From Ruminococcus flavefaciens AE3010 (GTDB taxonomy: Bacteria; Bacillota; Clostridia; Oscillospirales; Ruminococcaceae): 64,000 nt of DNA. The notes beneath the pieces are model-generated. The model was given only the letters and a program-made list of their open reading frames with translations, searched no databases and had not been told where the DNA came from. The stretch's first letter is position 1. Every line of letters begins with the position of its first letter. A program made the position numbers and the translations under genes. Where the stretch lies: positions 395,001 to 459,000 of the forward strand of contig NZ_JAGT01000001.1 in NCBI RefSeq assembly GCF_000526795.1, written 5' to 3'. Positions 27,932 to 35,419 of the stretch are shown here, piece after piece.

Positions 27932-28276
27932 TTAGAGCCGTAATGATAGTGTTGCTTTTTCAATGCATCTGCTTGCATATGTGGCAAATTTAGCTCCCTT
28001 TGAGTAGTCAAAGGAGGAGACAGCCTTTATAAGACCTACTGTACCTACGGATATAAGTTCATCCTGTTCGTCTGCTCCCGAGGCGTATTTTTTGACGATA
28101 TGAGCAACAAGTCGGAGATTGTGCTCAATAAGCCTGTTCCTTGCGGAGCTGTCACCCTTTGACATAAGTTCAAAGCATTCTTCCTCCTCTTTTTTGGAAA
28201 GGGGCTTGGGAAAAACGGAAGAGCTTTCGATATGCAGGGCGAAAAAGAAAAGATTCCGCAGCAATTCAATAAACAT
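27932..28276 (-). CDS. sigK: sigma-K, N-terminal segment (interrupted gene, 5' part)
   Basis: The frame gives 114 residues, of which the first 106 are sigma-K-like: a hydrophobic start, FPKPLSKKEEEECFELMSKGD, IEHNLRLVAHIVKKY, ELISVGTVGLIKAV and ATYASRCIE (region 2). The last eight residues (KATLSLRL) are element-encoded and end at a stop 25 nt inside the element. The hydrophobic N-terminus with F-P-x-P-L matches sigma-K rather than sigma-E. The ATG has an excellent GAGGTGAT site. Joined to the 3' part after excision, the product would be about 227 residues, the normal SigK size. Confidence 0.9.
   Translation of the reverse strand: MFIELLRNLFFFALHIESSSVFPKPLSKKEEEECFELMSKGDSSARNRLIEHNLRLVAHIVKKYASGADEQDELISVGTVGLIKAVSSFDYSKGAKFATYASRCIEKATLSLRL
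27954..27963 (-). other. predicted attachment site at the sigK 5' junction
   Basis: On the minus strand the site reads TTGAAAAAGC and shares TTG-x-AAA-x-G with the other junction. Crossover in AAA (27957-27959) is predicted. Confidence 0.75.
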
Positions 28277-28410
28277 AGAATATCACCTCATTAAGCTGGA
28301 TAGCTAATAATATGTTTGAATGCATGGACTTTATAAAAAATAAAAGCATTTAACATATCCTAAAAGCAATTTGATCAAATAAAAATAAAATAAAAAACAA
28401 TTTATCTGTA

Positions 28411-28439
28411 TTGACGTTGAGGAATAAATATTATATAAT
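28411..28439 (+). promoter_or_regulatory. promoter of rpe and the rnf-like genes
   Basis: TTGACG (28411-28416), 17 bp, TATAAT (28434-28439). Upstream to 28277 no gene is seen. Confidence 0.75.
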
Positions 28440-28512
28440 AGATGTGTATGGTTTTTGAAAGGAAGACTTTTGTCGGTACTTTCAGATGAGTTATATCGGA
28501 AGAAGTGATAAA

Positions 28513-29172
28513 TTGAAAAATTATGTTTCGGCTTCTGTGCTGAGCGCAGATATGCTTGAACTTGGCAGAGAGATAAAAAAGCTTGAGGATAACGGCATAG
28601 ATATGCTTCATTTTGATGTTATGGACGGTATCTTTGTCAATAATATAACCTTCGGACTTCCTGTACTTCAGCAGGTAAGAAAGGTCACGGATATTACCCT
28701 TGACGTTCATCTTATGATAGCCGACCCTCTGAAATATGTTCAGCGTTTTGCTGAAAGCGGTGCTGATATAATATGCTTTCATATTGAAAGCGACAGCGAT
28801 ACTCTTGAAACTATCAAGACAATAAGAAGCTGCGGAGTCAGGGCGGCGCTTGCAATAAAGCCTGCAACTTCCGCCGAAAGCGTCTTTGAGTATCTGCCTT
28901 ATCTTGATATGGTGCTTGTTATGACAGTTGAGCCCGGCTTTGGCGGTCAGAGCTTTATTCCCGAGACTCTCGATAAGATACGCGCTATTCGTCAGAAGAT
29001 CACAGAACTCGGACTGAACGTCAATGTTGAAGTTGACGGCGGCATCAACGGTACAACATCTGCTGCTGTCCGTGAGGCAGGTGCAAATGTTCTGGTATCG
29101 GGAAGCTATCTTTTTGCTGCCGATAATATGGCTGAGGCTGCAAAGGCTCTGAAAGAAGATATGTCATGCTGA
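28513..29172 (+). CDS. rpe: ribulose-phosphate 3-epimerase
   Basis: This TIM-barrel enzyme of the pentose phosphate pathway has S-V-L-S-A-D near the start, H-F-D-V-M-D-G-I-F-V-N, D-V-H-L-M-I, M-T-V-E-P-G-F-G-G-Q and V-D-G-G-I-N. All metal and catalytic residues are in place. The start is uncertain: TTG 28513 with GGAAG upstream gives the family N-terminus (M-K-N-Y-V-S-A-S-V-L); ATG 28486 is in frame but lacks a site. A 12-codon leader frame (TTG 28472 to TGA 28510) ends just before the TTG start. Confidence 0.92.
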   Translation: MKNYVSASVLSADMLELGREIKKLEDNGIDMLHFDVMDGIFVNNITFGLPVLQQVRKVTDITLDVHLMIADPLKYVQRFAESGADIICFHIESDSDTLETIKTIRSCGVRAALAIKPATSAESVFEYLPYLDMVLVMTVEPGFGGQSFIPETLDKIRAIRQKITELGLNVNVEVDGGINGTTSAAVREAGANVLVSGSYLFAADNMAEAAKALKEDMSC

Positions 29173-30152
29173 AAAAAGCGAGAAAAGAACGCCTTATATG
29201 GCTTGATATTATGCTTACGCTCCTTACTCTGGAGCTGATGTCCTATTTCTATTACGGAATGCGTTCTGTTGTTCTTGCAGGAGTTTGTGTGGCGGTTTCG
29301 GCTGTTGCAGAGTTCATATCTCTTCGTATCATGAACAGAAAATTCACGGCTGATGACCTGACCTGTACATCTGATGCGCTCATACTTGCTCTAATGATGC
29401 CTGTGGTCATGGACTATAAAGTGGCAGCCTTAGCAGTGCTGTTTGCCATTATTGTTGCAAAGAACGTCTTTGGCGGCAGGATAAACATGATCTTTTCTCC
29501 TGCGGCAGCAGGCTATGTATTTTTGCTTACATCGTGGGGCAGACAGCTTCTCCAGTACACTGAGCCATACACAAAGACAGGAATATTCGATCACCCGACT
29601 TCGCTGGTCAAGTCGGCTTCATATGTTTTTAATACAACAAGAGTTTTCTCCCATACGGATTTTGAACTGCTGCTGGGTAATTTCAGCGGACCATCGGGCT
29701 CTGTAAGCGTGCTGCTCCTATGTGTTGCCGCAGTCGTGCTCATGTTCAGAAGAAGTATTTCCGCAGGAGCCTTTATCGGAACCGTTTTCGGCACAGGCTT
29801 TTTTGCGGTAGTTACACCTGTTCTCAGTTCAAGAGCGGCTTCCCTGAAGTATTCTCTTGTGCTGAATATGGTACTATTTTCGGCGATATATATAGTTTCC
29901 GATGTAAGAATAGCTCCCAAGCGCAATTACTATGCTTTTTTCTACGGACTGTTCATCGGAGTCATTTCCTATGTGCTTGTTGCTACAGGCGTAAAGGAAA
30001 ACGCCATTATTATCGTATCTGTGCTGTTTACTCCCATAGCTCTCGGCTTTAAAAATCTCGAAAAGAAGATAGAGCTTGCGGAAAAGGAACACGCGGAAAC
30101 TGTAGCGGCTGAAAACGCCAACGGAGAGGGGGCAGCTGTACATGGTCAATAA
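29166..30152 (+). CDS. RnfD-like membrane protein
   Basis: The 328-aa protein has about nine membrane segments and the RnfD/NqrB pattern: TSDALILALMMP, VVAKNVFGGR-like I-V-A-K-N-V-F-G-G-R, NMIFSPAAAGYVFLL and G-N-F-S-G-P-S-G-S-V-S. In true RnfD a Thr in an A-T-P-L loop carries covalent FMN; I cannot find such a loop here (the nearest is HPTSLVK), so flavin attachment is doubtful. It overlaps rpe by 7 nt and the next gene by 11 nt. RnfC, RnfG and RnfB are absent nearby. Confidence 0.78.
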   Translation: MLKKARKERLIWLDIMLTLLTLELMSYFYYGMRSVVLAGVCVAVSAVAEFISLRIMNRKFTADDLTCTSDALILALMMPVVMDYKVAALAVLFAIIVAKNVFGGRINMIFSPAAAGYVFLLTSWGRQLLQYTEPYTKTGIFDHPTSLVKSASYVFNTTRVFSHTDFELLLGNFSGPSGSVSVLLLCVAAVVLMFRRSISAGAFIGTVFGTGFFAVVTPVLSSRAASLKYSLVLNMVLFSAIYIVSDVRIAPKRNYYAFFYGLFIGVISYVLVATGVKENAIIIVSVLFTPIALGFKNLEKKIELAEKEHAETVAAENANGEGAAVHGQ

Positions 30153-30768
30153 AAAGCTGCTCGGCGGAGTCCTTGGGGATAATATCGTCCTGTCGGGACT
30201 TATGGTCATATCTCCCGTGATAATCTGCGGAGATACGCTGAAAAACGCCGAAGCTCTCGTGTATGCCTTTACGGCAATAACCTTTATTTCGGTTGTGCTT
30301 GCTTCATTTGTACCCCAAAAGCTTCCGTATACCGTAAAGGTCATACTATATGCAATAATTTCTGCCCTTGTATTTATACCTGTAAAGCTTGTGACACGAG
30401 AATTCTTCCCGGGAGTTATAGAACGCATAGGCATTTATTTTCCGCTGCTTGCGGTTAATTCACTTATAGTCTTTCAGACGGAAGCAAAGTTCTTCCGCAT
30501 GAAAAGGCTTGATATGATAATATCCCTTGTATTCTGTATCCTCGGATTTGATGCGGTAATGCTCATTACGGGCGTGGTCCGCGAGCTGTTTGCATACGGC
30601 ACCATAAACAGCAGGATAGTTGACGTCAATACGCTTGTGAGCGGACTTTCACAGCCATTCGGCGGCTTCATATTCTTAGGACTTATGTGCGGAGCATACA
30701 GATTCATTCGGGGACTTGTCTCAAAAAATAACGAAGTAAGGAGTAATGCTGATGTTTCTGATAGATGA
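30142..30768 (+). CDS. RnfE-like membrane protein lacking conserved cysteines
   Basis: The 208-aa protein aligns by pattern with RnfE/NqrD: an N-terminal N-x-V-L-x-x-L segment, I-Y-F-P-L-L-A-V-N-S, and a C-terminal amphipathic tail, with six membrane helices. Where RnfE has L-C-P and N-C, this one has I-S-P and N-S. Those cysteines bind an intramembrane iron centre together with RnfA, so electron transfer by the usual route looks impossible. Confidence 0.72.
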   Translation: MVNKKLLGGVLGDNIVLSGLMVISPVIICGDTLKNAEALVYAFTAITFISVVLASFVPQKLPYTVKVILYAIISALVFIPVKLVTREFFPGVIERIGIYFPLLAVNSLIVFQTEAKFFRMKRLDMIISLVFCILGFDAVMLITGVVRELFAYGTINSRIVDVNTLVSGLSQPFGGFIFLGLMCGAYRFIRGLVSKNNEVRSNADVSDR

Positions 30769-31324
30769 ACTTATAGCGCTCCTTGCGGCTAATCTTATAT
30801 TATCTCAGGCGCTGGGCACAAGTACCATGTTTATAGCGGCTGACAGCAAGAAAAACATGATTGCCACATCGTGCGTCATTACAGTTTTCACCACACTCGG
30901 TTCGGCTGCGGCTTATTTGATAGACAGCCTGCTGCCGACCTCTGCTGCTGATCTGAGACTGCTGTTCTATACGGCAGTTATCGGGATACTGTATATCATT
31001 ATGCTGACTGTGTCTTATTTTGCGGGAAGAAAATGGTTTGCGGACTTCCGCAAATATATCCATGTTTCCGCTTTCAACTGCGCTGTCATGGGAACGCTTT
31101 TTACCATAAGCGGCAGAGCAGAAGACTATAGCATTGCTTTTGATCTTGGCGGATATGTTTTCGCAGGATTTGAAGCAGGTCTGGGCTTTATTGTAGCGGC
31201 ACTGATCCTTGCTGCTGCATATCGCAAGCTCAATTCGGCAAAGGTACCTGCATCGTTCAGAGGATTCCCTGCAATGCTTGTATATCTTGGGATCATTTCA
31301 ATGGCAGTATATTCGCTTAAATAA
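30752..31324 (+). CDS. RnfA-like membrane protein with one conserved cysteine lost
   Basis: The 190-aa protein has six membrane helices and the RnfA/NqrE pattern (A-A-N-L-I-L-S-Q-A-L-G at the first helix, S-A-F-N-C-A-V-M-G in the middle). The first expected Cys (L-G-x-C-P) is replaced, reading L-G-T-S-T; the second (N-C-A) is kept. ATG 30752 is preferred because AAGGAG lies 8 nt upstream; an ATG two codons earlier is too close to it. Confidence 0.72.
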   Translation: MFLIDELIALLAANLILSQALGTSTMFIAADSKKNMIATSCVITVFTTLGSAAAYLIDSLLPTSAADLRLLFYTAVIGILYIIMLTVSYFAGRKWFADFRKYIHVSAFNCAVMGTLFTISGRAEDYSIAFDLGGYVFAGFEAGLGFIVAALILAAAYRKLNSAKVPASFRGFPAMLVYLGIISMAVYSLK

Positions 31325-31358
31325 AAGCAATATACTGATATTATAGGAGAGTTATTAA

Positions 31359-32561
31359 ATGAAGTTTAAAAACAAAGGAAGAAAGATCTATAAGACCAAA
31401 GAAAAGAATTACTACGGCAAAAGTCCTGTGGGAAAGGCTTTTTCTGTAGGTCTTACTGTTCTTCTTATAGGCGGTATCGGCTTTATAGGCTACAGTGTTG
31501 CCGAACCGCTTATAAATTACTCTAAGAAAAAGGGCGATAACGCAGACAGCTCTGCTGTTCTTTCGGCTACGGAAAGTATTACCGATGAAAACGGCGAGCC
31601 TGTTGAAGATAATACAGAGCCTGCTGTACCGCTGCCTCTGGACGCGGAAAAGTACAGAGCCTATGCCCTGAGCACAAATGATCTGATAGGTACAGATACC
31701 CTAAAGGACGCTCTCAAGCGTATACCTCAGGGTGAGAGCATAGAGTTTGTAGAGGTTCCGCTGAAAGTCGGCGGCGGCGATATTTATTACGCTTCAAACA
31801 ACTATTACGCAACGTCGGCAGGTCTGGTGCGTTCATATATCAGGCTCAAGGACATAGTTTCAACTATAAGTGATGCAGGGTATAAGCCTGTTGCACTTGT
31901 TAGCACCTTCAACGACAATACGCTCCCGAAATACTTCCGTGATATGAGCTATATCACAGTAGATGACGGTTCACAGTGGATCGACAATACCGTTGAGGCA
32001 GGCGGAAAGCCGTGGATGAATCCTTTCTCGGAAACCGCCGTAAGCTACAACAGTGACATTGTTGAGGAGATATCATCGGCAGGCTTTAACAAGGTGGTAT
32101 GCTATGATTTCATCTTCCCTGATTTCCGTCCCTCTGATGTTGAATATCTTGGAGACAAGGTAACAGGTCCTGACAGATATATGGCGCTTACATCTGCTGC
32201 AAACCTTATGTATGACAAGATAATGCATAACGGAGCCACCATGCTTCTTGAAGTTGATGCGGCTGACCTTTTAAAGGGCAAGGACGATGTTCTGCAGCCC
32301 ATGCTTCTTAAAGTAAATACTGTTGTTCTGAATATAGATATGGACGCTATCAGCTACGGAGTCTATACACTTGACACTGTGTATGAGTTTAACGGTACTC
32401 CTGCTGAAAACGTAAAGAAAATGCTTGACCTTGTGAGCGATGACGTTGAGGATTTCAACGTAGCTGTTCGCGTTTCTGGCGATACGGTAAGTACACAGGA
32501 TCTGCTTGATGCAAAGGAAGAAATAGTCGATTACGGATTCGATTCATATGTACTCGGCTAA
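31359..32561 (+). CDS. membrane-anchored DUF4015 (putative glycoside hydrolase) protein
   Basis: The 400-aa protein has a basic N-terminus and one membrane helix (about 30-52), an acidic S/T/E linker, and an extracellular TIM-barrel-like region. G-Y-K-P-V-A-L-V-S-T-F-N-D, G-K-P-W-M-N-P-F-S-E and N-K-V-V-C-Y-D-F-I-F-P match the DUF4015 pattern related to glycoside hydrolase family 13-like barrels. Hydrolysis of a wall or capsule glycan is possible but unproven. GGAGAG precedes the ATG. Confidence 0.65.
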   Translation: MKFKNKGRKIYKTKEKNYYGKSPVGKAFSVGLTVLLIGGIGFIGYSVAEPLINYSKKKGDNADSSAVLSATESITDENGEPVEDNTEPAVPLPLDAEKYRAYALSTNDLIGTDTLKDALKRIPQGESIEFVEVPLKVGGGDIYYASNNYYATSAGLVRSYIRLKDIVSTISDAGYKPVALVSTFNDNTLPKYFRDMSYITVDDGSQWIDNTVEAGGKPWMNPFSETAVSYNSDIVEEISSAGFNKVVCYDFIFPDFRPSDVEYLGDKVTGPDRYMALTSAANLMYDKIMHNGATMLLEVDAADLLKGKDDVLQPMLLKVNTVVLNIDMDAISYGVYTLDTVYEFNGTPAENVKKMLDLVSDDVEDFNVAVRVSGDTVSTQDLLDAKEEIVDYGFDSYVLG

Positions 32562-32601
32562 AAAATAATTCCCGACTGCTTGTCGGAGACAGGAGTTTAT
32601 T

Positions 32602-33561
32602 ATGGCTGATAATTTCAAGGTGTCGCTTCAGCGTATTATGGATGAATTCAAGCTTGAAGCAATTTATGTGCCGAAAGATCCAAACGAGATAATGATCGAT
32701 GAGAATGACGTAAACCGTCCGGGACTGCAGCTCATGGGCTTCTATGAGTACTTCAACCCTGAGCGTATCCAGATAATCGGAAAAATGGAATTCGCTTACC
32801 TTTCAACTATTGATGAAAAGACAAGAAGAGAGCGTCTGCAGTGTCTCTTCTCAAAGCGAATCCCTGCAATAATAATCACAAGAGAGCTTCCTGAATTTGC
32901 TGAAATGAGAGAGTTCGCAAGTCAGTATGAGGTGCCGCTTCTCAGAAGCAAGGAGAGCACGTCCAATTTCATTGCAGCTCTTATCGCATTCCTTAACCTT
33001 ACACTTGCTCCGAGAATAACACGTCACGGTGTTCTTATTGAAATATACGGCGAAGGCGTATTCATCACAGGCGAGAGCGGCGTAGGAAAGAGCGAGACAG
33101 CTATCGAGCTTGTAAAGCGCGGTCACAGACTTGTTGCCGATGACGCTGTTGAGATCAGAAAGGTGTCAAATATCAGTCTTGTGGGAAGCTCACCTGATAA
33201 TATCCGCCATTTCCTTGAGCTCCGCGGTATCGGAATCATCAATGCAAGACGTCTTTTCGGTATCGGTGCCGTAAAGATGACAGAGAAGATCGACCTTGTA
33301 GTAGAGCTTGAGCAGTGGAAGTCAGAAAAGATATACGACCGTATGGGCGTAGATACCGAGTTTGTAAGCCTTCTCGGCGTAAAGATACCGTCTCTTACCA
33401 TACCTGTTAAGCCCGGACGTAACCTTGCAGTCATACTTGAAGTTGCAGCCATGAACAACAGACAGAAGAAAATGGGCTACAATGCTGCCCGCGAGCTTCT
33501 GAACAGACTTGGAATGGAGTCCGACCCCAAGGAAGTTGTGCGCGAGTACGACGCATTCTGA
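32602..33561 (+). CDS. hprK: HPr kinase/phosphorylase
   Basis: The 319-aa bifunctional enzyme phosphorylates and dephosphorylates Ser46 of HPr and so controls carbon catabolite repression. Motifs are H142 in T-R-H-G-V-L, Walker A GESGVGKSE (157-165), V-A-D-D-A-V-E-I (179-185) and the HprK signature LRGIGIINARRLFG. Length is typical. It is the first gene of hprK-murB-rapZ-whiA-dnaE. Confidence 0.95.
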   Translation: MADNFKVSLQRIMDEFKLEAIYVPKDPNEIMIDENDVNRPGLQLMGFYEYFNPERIQIIGKMEFAYLSTIDEKTRRERLQCLFSKRIPAIIITRELPEFAEMREFASQYEVPLLRSKESTSNFIAALIAFLNLTLAPRITRHGVLIEIYGEGVFITGESGVGKSETAIELVKRGHRLVADDAVEIRKVSNISLVGSSPDNIRHFLELRGIGIINARRLFGIGAVKMTEKIDLVVELEQWKSEKIYDRMGVDTEFVSLLGVKIPSLTIPVKPGRNLAVILEVAAMNNRQKKMGYNAARELLNRLGMESDPKEVVREYDAF

Positions 33562-33602
33562 TAATGCAGATACATAATTGAAAGATTCAGGGGGAAACTA
33601 CT

Positions 33603-34505
33603 TTGGATATCAATGGATTGACTAAACTATGCGAAAAGCTCGGGTGCAGGATAACTCCCGAGGTATCGCTTAAAGAATATATAACCTTCAAATTTGGCGG
33701 TCCCTGCAGGGCACTTATCAATGTTAATTCTGCAATGTCAGCTGCCGAGCTTATAAAATACATGAAGCAGAACAGTATCAAGTACGGTATCCTCGGCAGA
33801 GGAAGCAATGTACTTGTTTCCGATGAGGGCTTTGACGGTGTGATACTTCTTTTCGGAAGCGATTTTGCACGCATCGAGGCTAAGGGTAATACAATACGCT
33901 GCGATGCGGGAGCTCTTCTTGCATCTGCCTGTGTACGCGCCCAGCAGCTCGGTCTGAAAGGTATGGAAAACCTCTTCGGTATCCCGGGAACTGTAGGCGG
34001 TGCACTGTACATGAACGCAGGCGCATACGGCAGCGAGATGAAGGACGTTGTAGTCTGTGCTGAGTACATTGATGAGGACTGCAATATCAAAACCATAAGC
34101 CGCGACGATATGGAGCTTTCATACCGCAGCAGCTTTTTCTCAGGCTCGGACAGAGTGATAACCTCTGTTACAATGGAGCTTGAATCGGGTGATCCCGATG
34201 AGATAAAGGCAGCCATGTCGGAATGTATGGCAAAGAGAAGCTCTAAGCAGCCTCTTGATTATCCAAGTGCAGGAAGCACATTCAAGCGTCCCGAGGGAAG
34301 CTATGCATCACTGCTCATAGATCAGTGCGGACTTAAAGGACTGACCTGCGGCGGTGCAATGGTAAGCGAAAAGCACAGCGGATTTGTAATAAATAAGGGA
34401 TATGCGACCTGTGCGGATGTTCTTGAGCTCTGCGAAAAGGTCAAAAAGATCGTAAAGGAGAAAACAGGCTTCCAGCTGGAGCTTGAACCTGTGATCCTCA
34501 GCTGA
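33603..34505 (+). CDS. murB: UDP-N-acetylenolpyruvoylglucosamine reductase MurB
   Basis: The 300-aa flavoprotein makes UDP-MurNAc for peptidoglycan. It has the FAD-binding G-R-G-S-N-V-L-V-S-D, the G-I-P-G-T-V-G-G-A-L-Y-M-N-A-G-A-Y-G segment, S-Y-R-S-S-F-F and the active-site Y-P-S-A-G-S-T-F-K-R-P. The start is TTG with AGGGGGAAA upstream. Confidence 0.94.
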   Translation: MDINGLTKLCEKLGCRITPEVSLKEYITFKFGGPCRALINVNSAMSAAELIKYMKQNSIKYGILGRGSNVLVSDEGFDGVILLFGSDFARIEAKGNTIRCDAGALLASACVRAQQLGLKGMENLFGIPGTVGGALYMNAGAYGSEMKDVVVCAEYIDEDCNIKTISRDDMELSYRSSFFSGSDRVITSVTMELESGDPDEIKAAMSECMAKRSSKQPLDYPSAGSTFKRPEGSYASLLIDQCGLKGLTCGGAMVSEKHSGFVINKGYATCADVLELCEKVKKIVKEKTGFQLELEPVILS

Positions 34506-34529
34506 TCTTTAGTAATTAAGGAGAGAATT

Positions 34530-35402
34530 ATGCAGTTACTGATCGTAACGGGTATGTCAGGCTCGGGAAAATCAAGTGTTATGGACGTTATGGAGGATAT
34601 CGGCTTCTACTGTATGGACAATATACCGCCCAAGCTCATAACACAGTTCGTTGACCTGTGCAGGCAATCTGAAACTGATATAAATAAGATAGCCGTAGCT
34701 GTCGATATACGTACAGGCGAAATGTTTGCGGAGATATACCAATCGTGGCTGGAACTGAAGCGCCACCCCGATGTTGACGTAAAAGTTCTGTTTATCGAAG
34801 CAACTCACGACGTACTGCTGCAGCGTTATAAGGAAACACGCCGCAGACACCCCCTTTATGATAAATTCAACGGAAACATACATGAAGCCATAAACTATGA
34901 ATGGACACAGCTTTCTCAGCTGCGTGAGATAGCGGACTACTACATAGAGACGTCCAACTTTACAACTTCGCAGCTAAAGGAGCAGGTAAAGTCCATTTTT
35001 CTTGAAAAGAGCTCTGATTCGCTCATTATCAAGGTAATGTCCTTTGGCTTTAAGTACGGAGTCTCTACCGAGGCTGACCTTGTGTTTGATGTTAGGTGTC
35101 TGCCGAATCCTTTCTATATCGAGGAGCTCCGCAACCATACGGGCTGCGACAGCTGCGTCAGGGATTATGTTATGGGCTTTGGGCAGTCGCAGACTCTTTT
35201 TGACAAGCTTAAAGACCTTATCGACTATCTTATACCCCTTTATGTTCAGGAGGGAAAGAGCCAGCTTGTAATTGCTTTCGGCTGTACAGGCGGAAAACAC
35301 CGCTCCATAACCTTTGCCGAGCTTATGGCTGATCATCTTATTGAAAAAGAATACAAGGTGCAGAAGTACCACCGCGATATTACTAAAGACAAAAAATTCT
35401 GA
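34530..35402 (+). CDS. rapZ: RapZ/YvcJ-type nucleotide-binding protein
   Basis: The 290-aa protein has the Walker A GMSGSGKSS at its start, C-M-D-N-I-P-P, D-I-R-T-G, and the C-terminal G-C-T-G-G-K-H-R-S. In E. coli RapZ guides RNase E to GlmZ and binds GlcN6P; in B. subtilis YvcJ affects competence. Neighbours hprK and whiA match the usual Firmicutes order, but yvcK is missing. Confidence 0.93.
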   Translation: MQLLIVTGMSGSGKSSVMDVMEDIGFYCMDNIPPKLITQFVDLCRQSETDINKIAVAVDIRTGEMFAEIYQSWLELKRHPDVDVKVLFIEATHDVLLQRYKETRRRHPLYDKFNGNIHEAINYEWTQLSQLREIADYYIETSNFTTSQLKEQVKSIFLEKSSDSLIIKVMSFGFKYGVSTEADLVFDVRCLPNPFYIEELRNHTGCDSCVRDYVMGFGQSQTLFDKLKDLIDYLIPLYVQEGKSQLVIAFGCTGGKHRSITFAELMADHLIEKEYKVQKYHRDITKDKKF

Positions 35403-35419
35403 GTGGGGAGTGAGTTGAA

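Larger units (their letters stand above)
22390..27957. mobile_element. 5.57-kb skin-like element interrupting sigK
   Basis: The element separates the two halves of sigK. With the crossover in the shared AAA, its length is 5,568 bp (27957 minus 22389). From left to right it carries a serine recombinase (minus), an Xre regulator (minus), four plus-strand genes (PUA-like, zinc-ribbon membrane protein, HUH Rep-like, 60-aa protein), and a double-HTH protein (minus). It is AT-richer than its surroundings with different codon use, a sign of transfer. Skin elements of B. subtilis (about 48 kb) and C. difficile (about 15 kb) occupy sigK and are removed by serine recombinases; this one is far smaller and not prophage-like. 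The exact boundaries depend on the crossover point. Confidence 0.85.

Noticed and set aside
22025..28276. sigK as a decayed pseudogene or an assembly artefact
   Set aside because: Both halves are intact up to the junctions, the precise join restores the conserved residues in frame, and a site-specific recombinase ends at the junction.
28277..28340. SigE-type promoter before sigK (CATATTAT-like -10 on the minus strand)
   Set aside because: The -10 fits only about 6 of 8 positions and the -35 is weak, so I do not annotate it.
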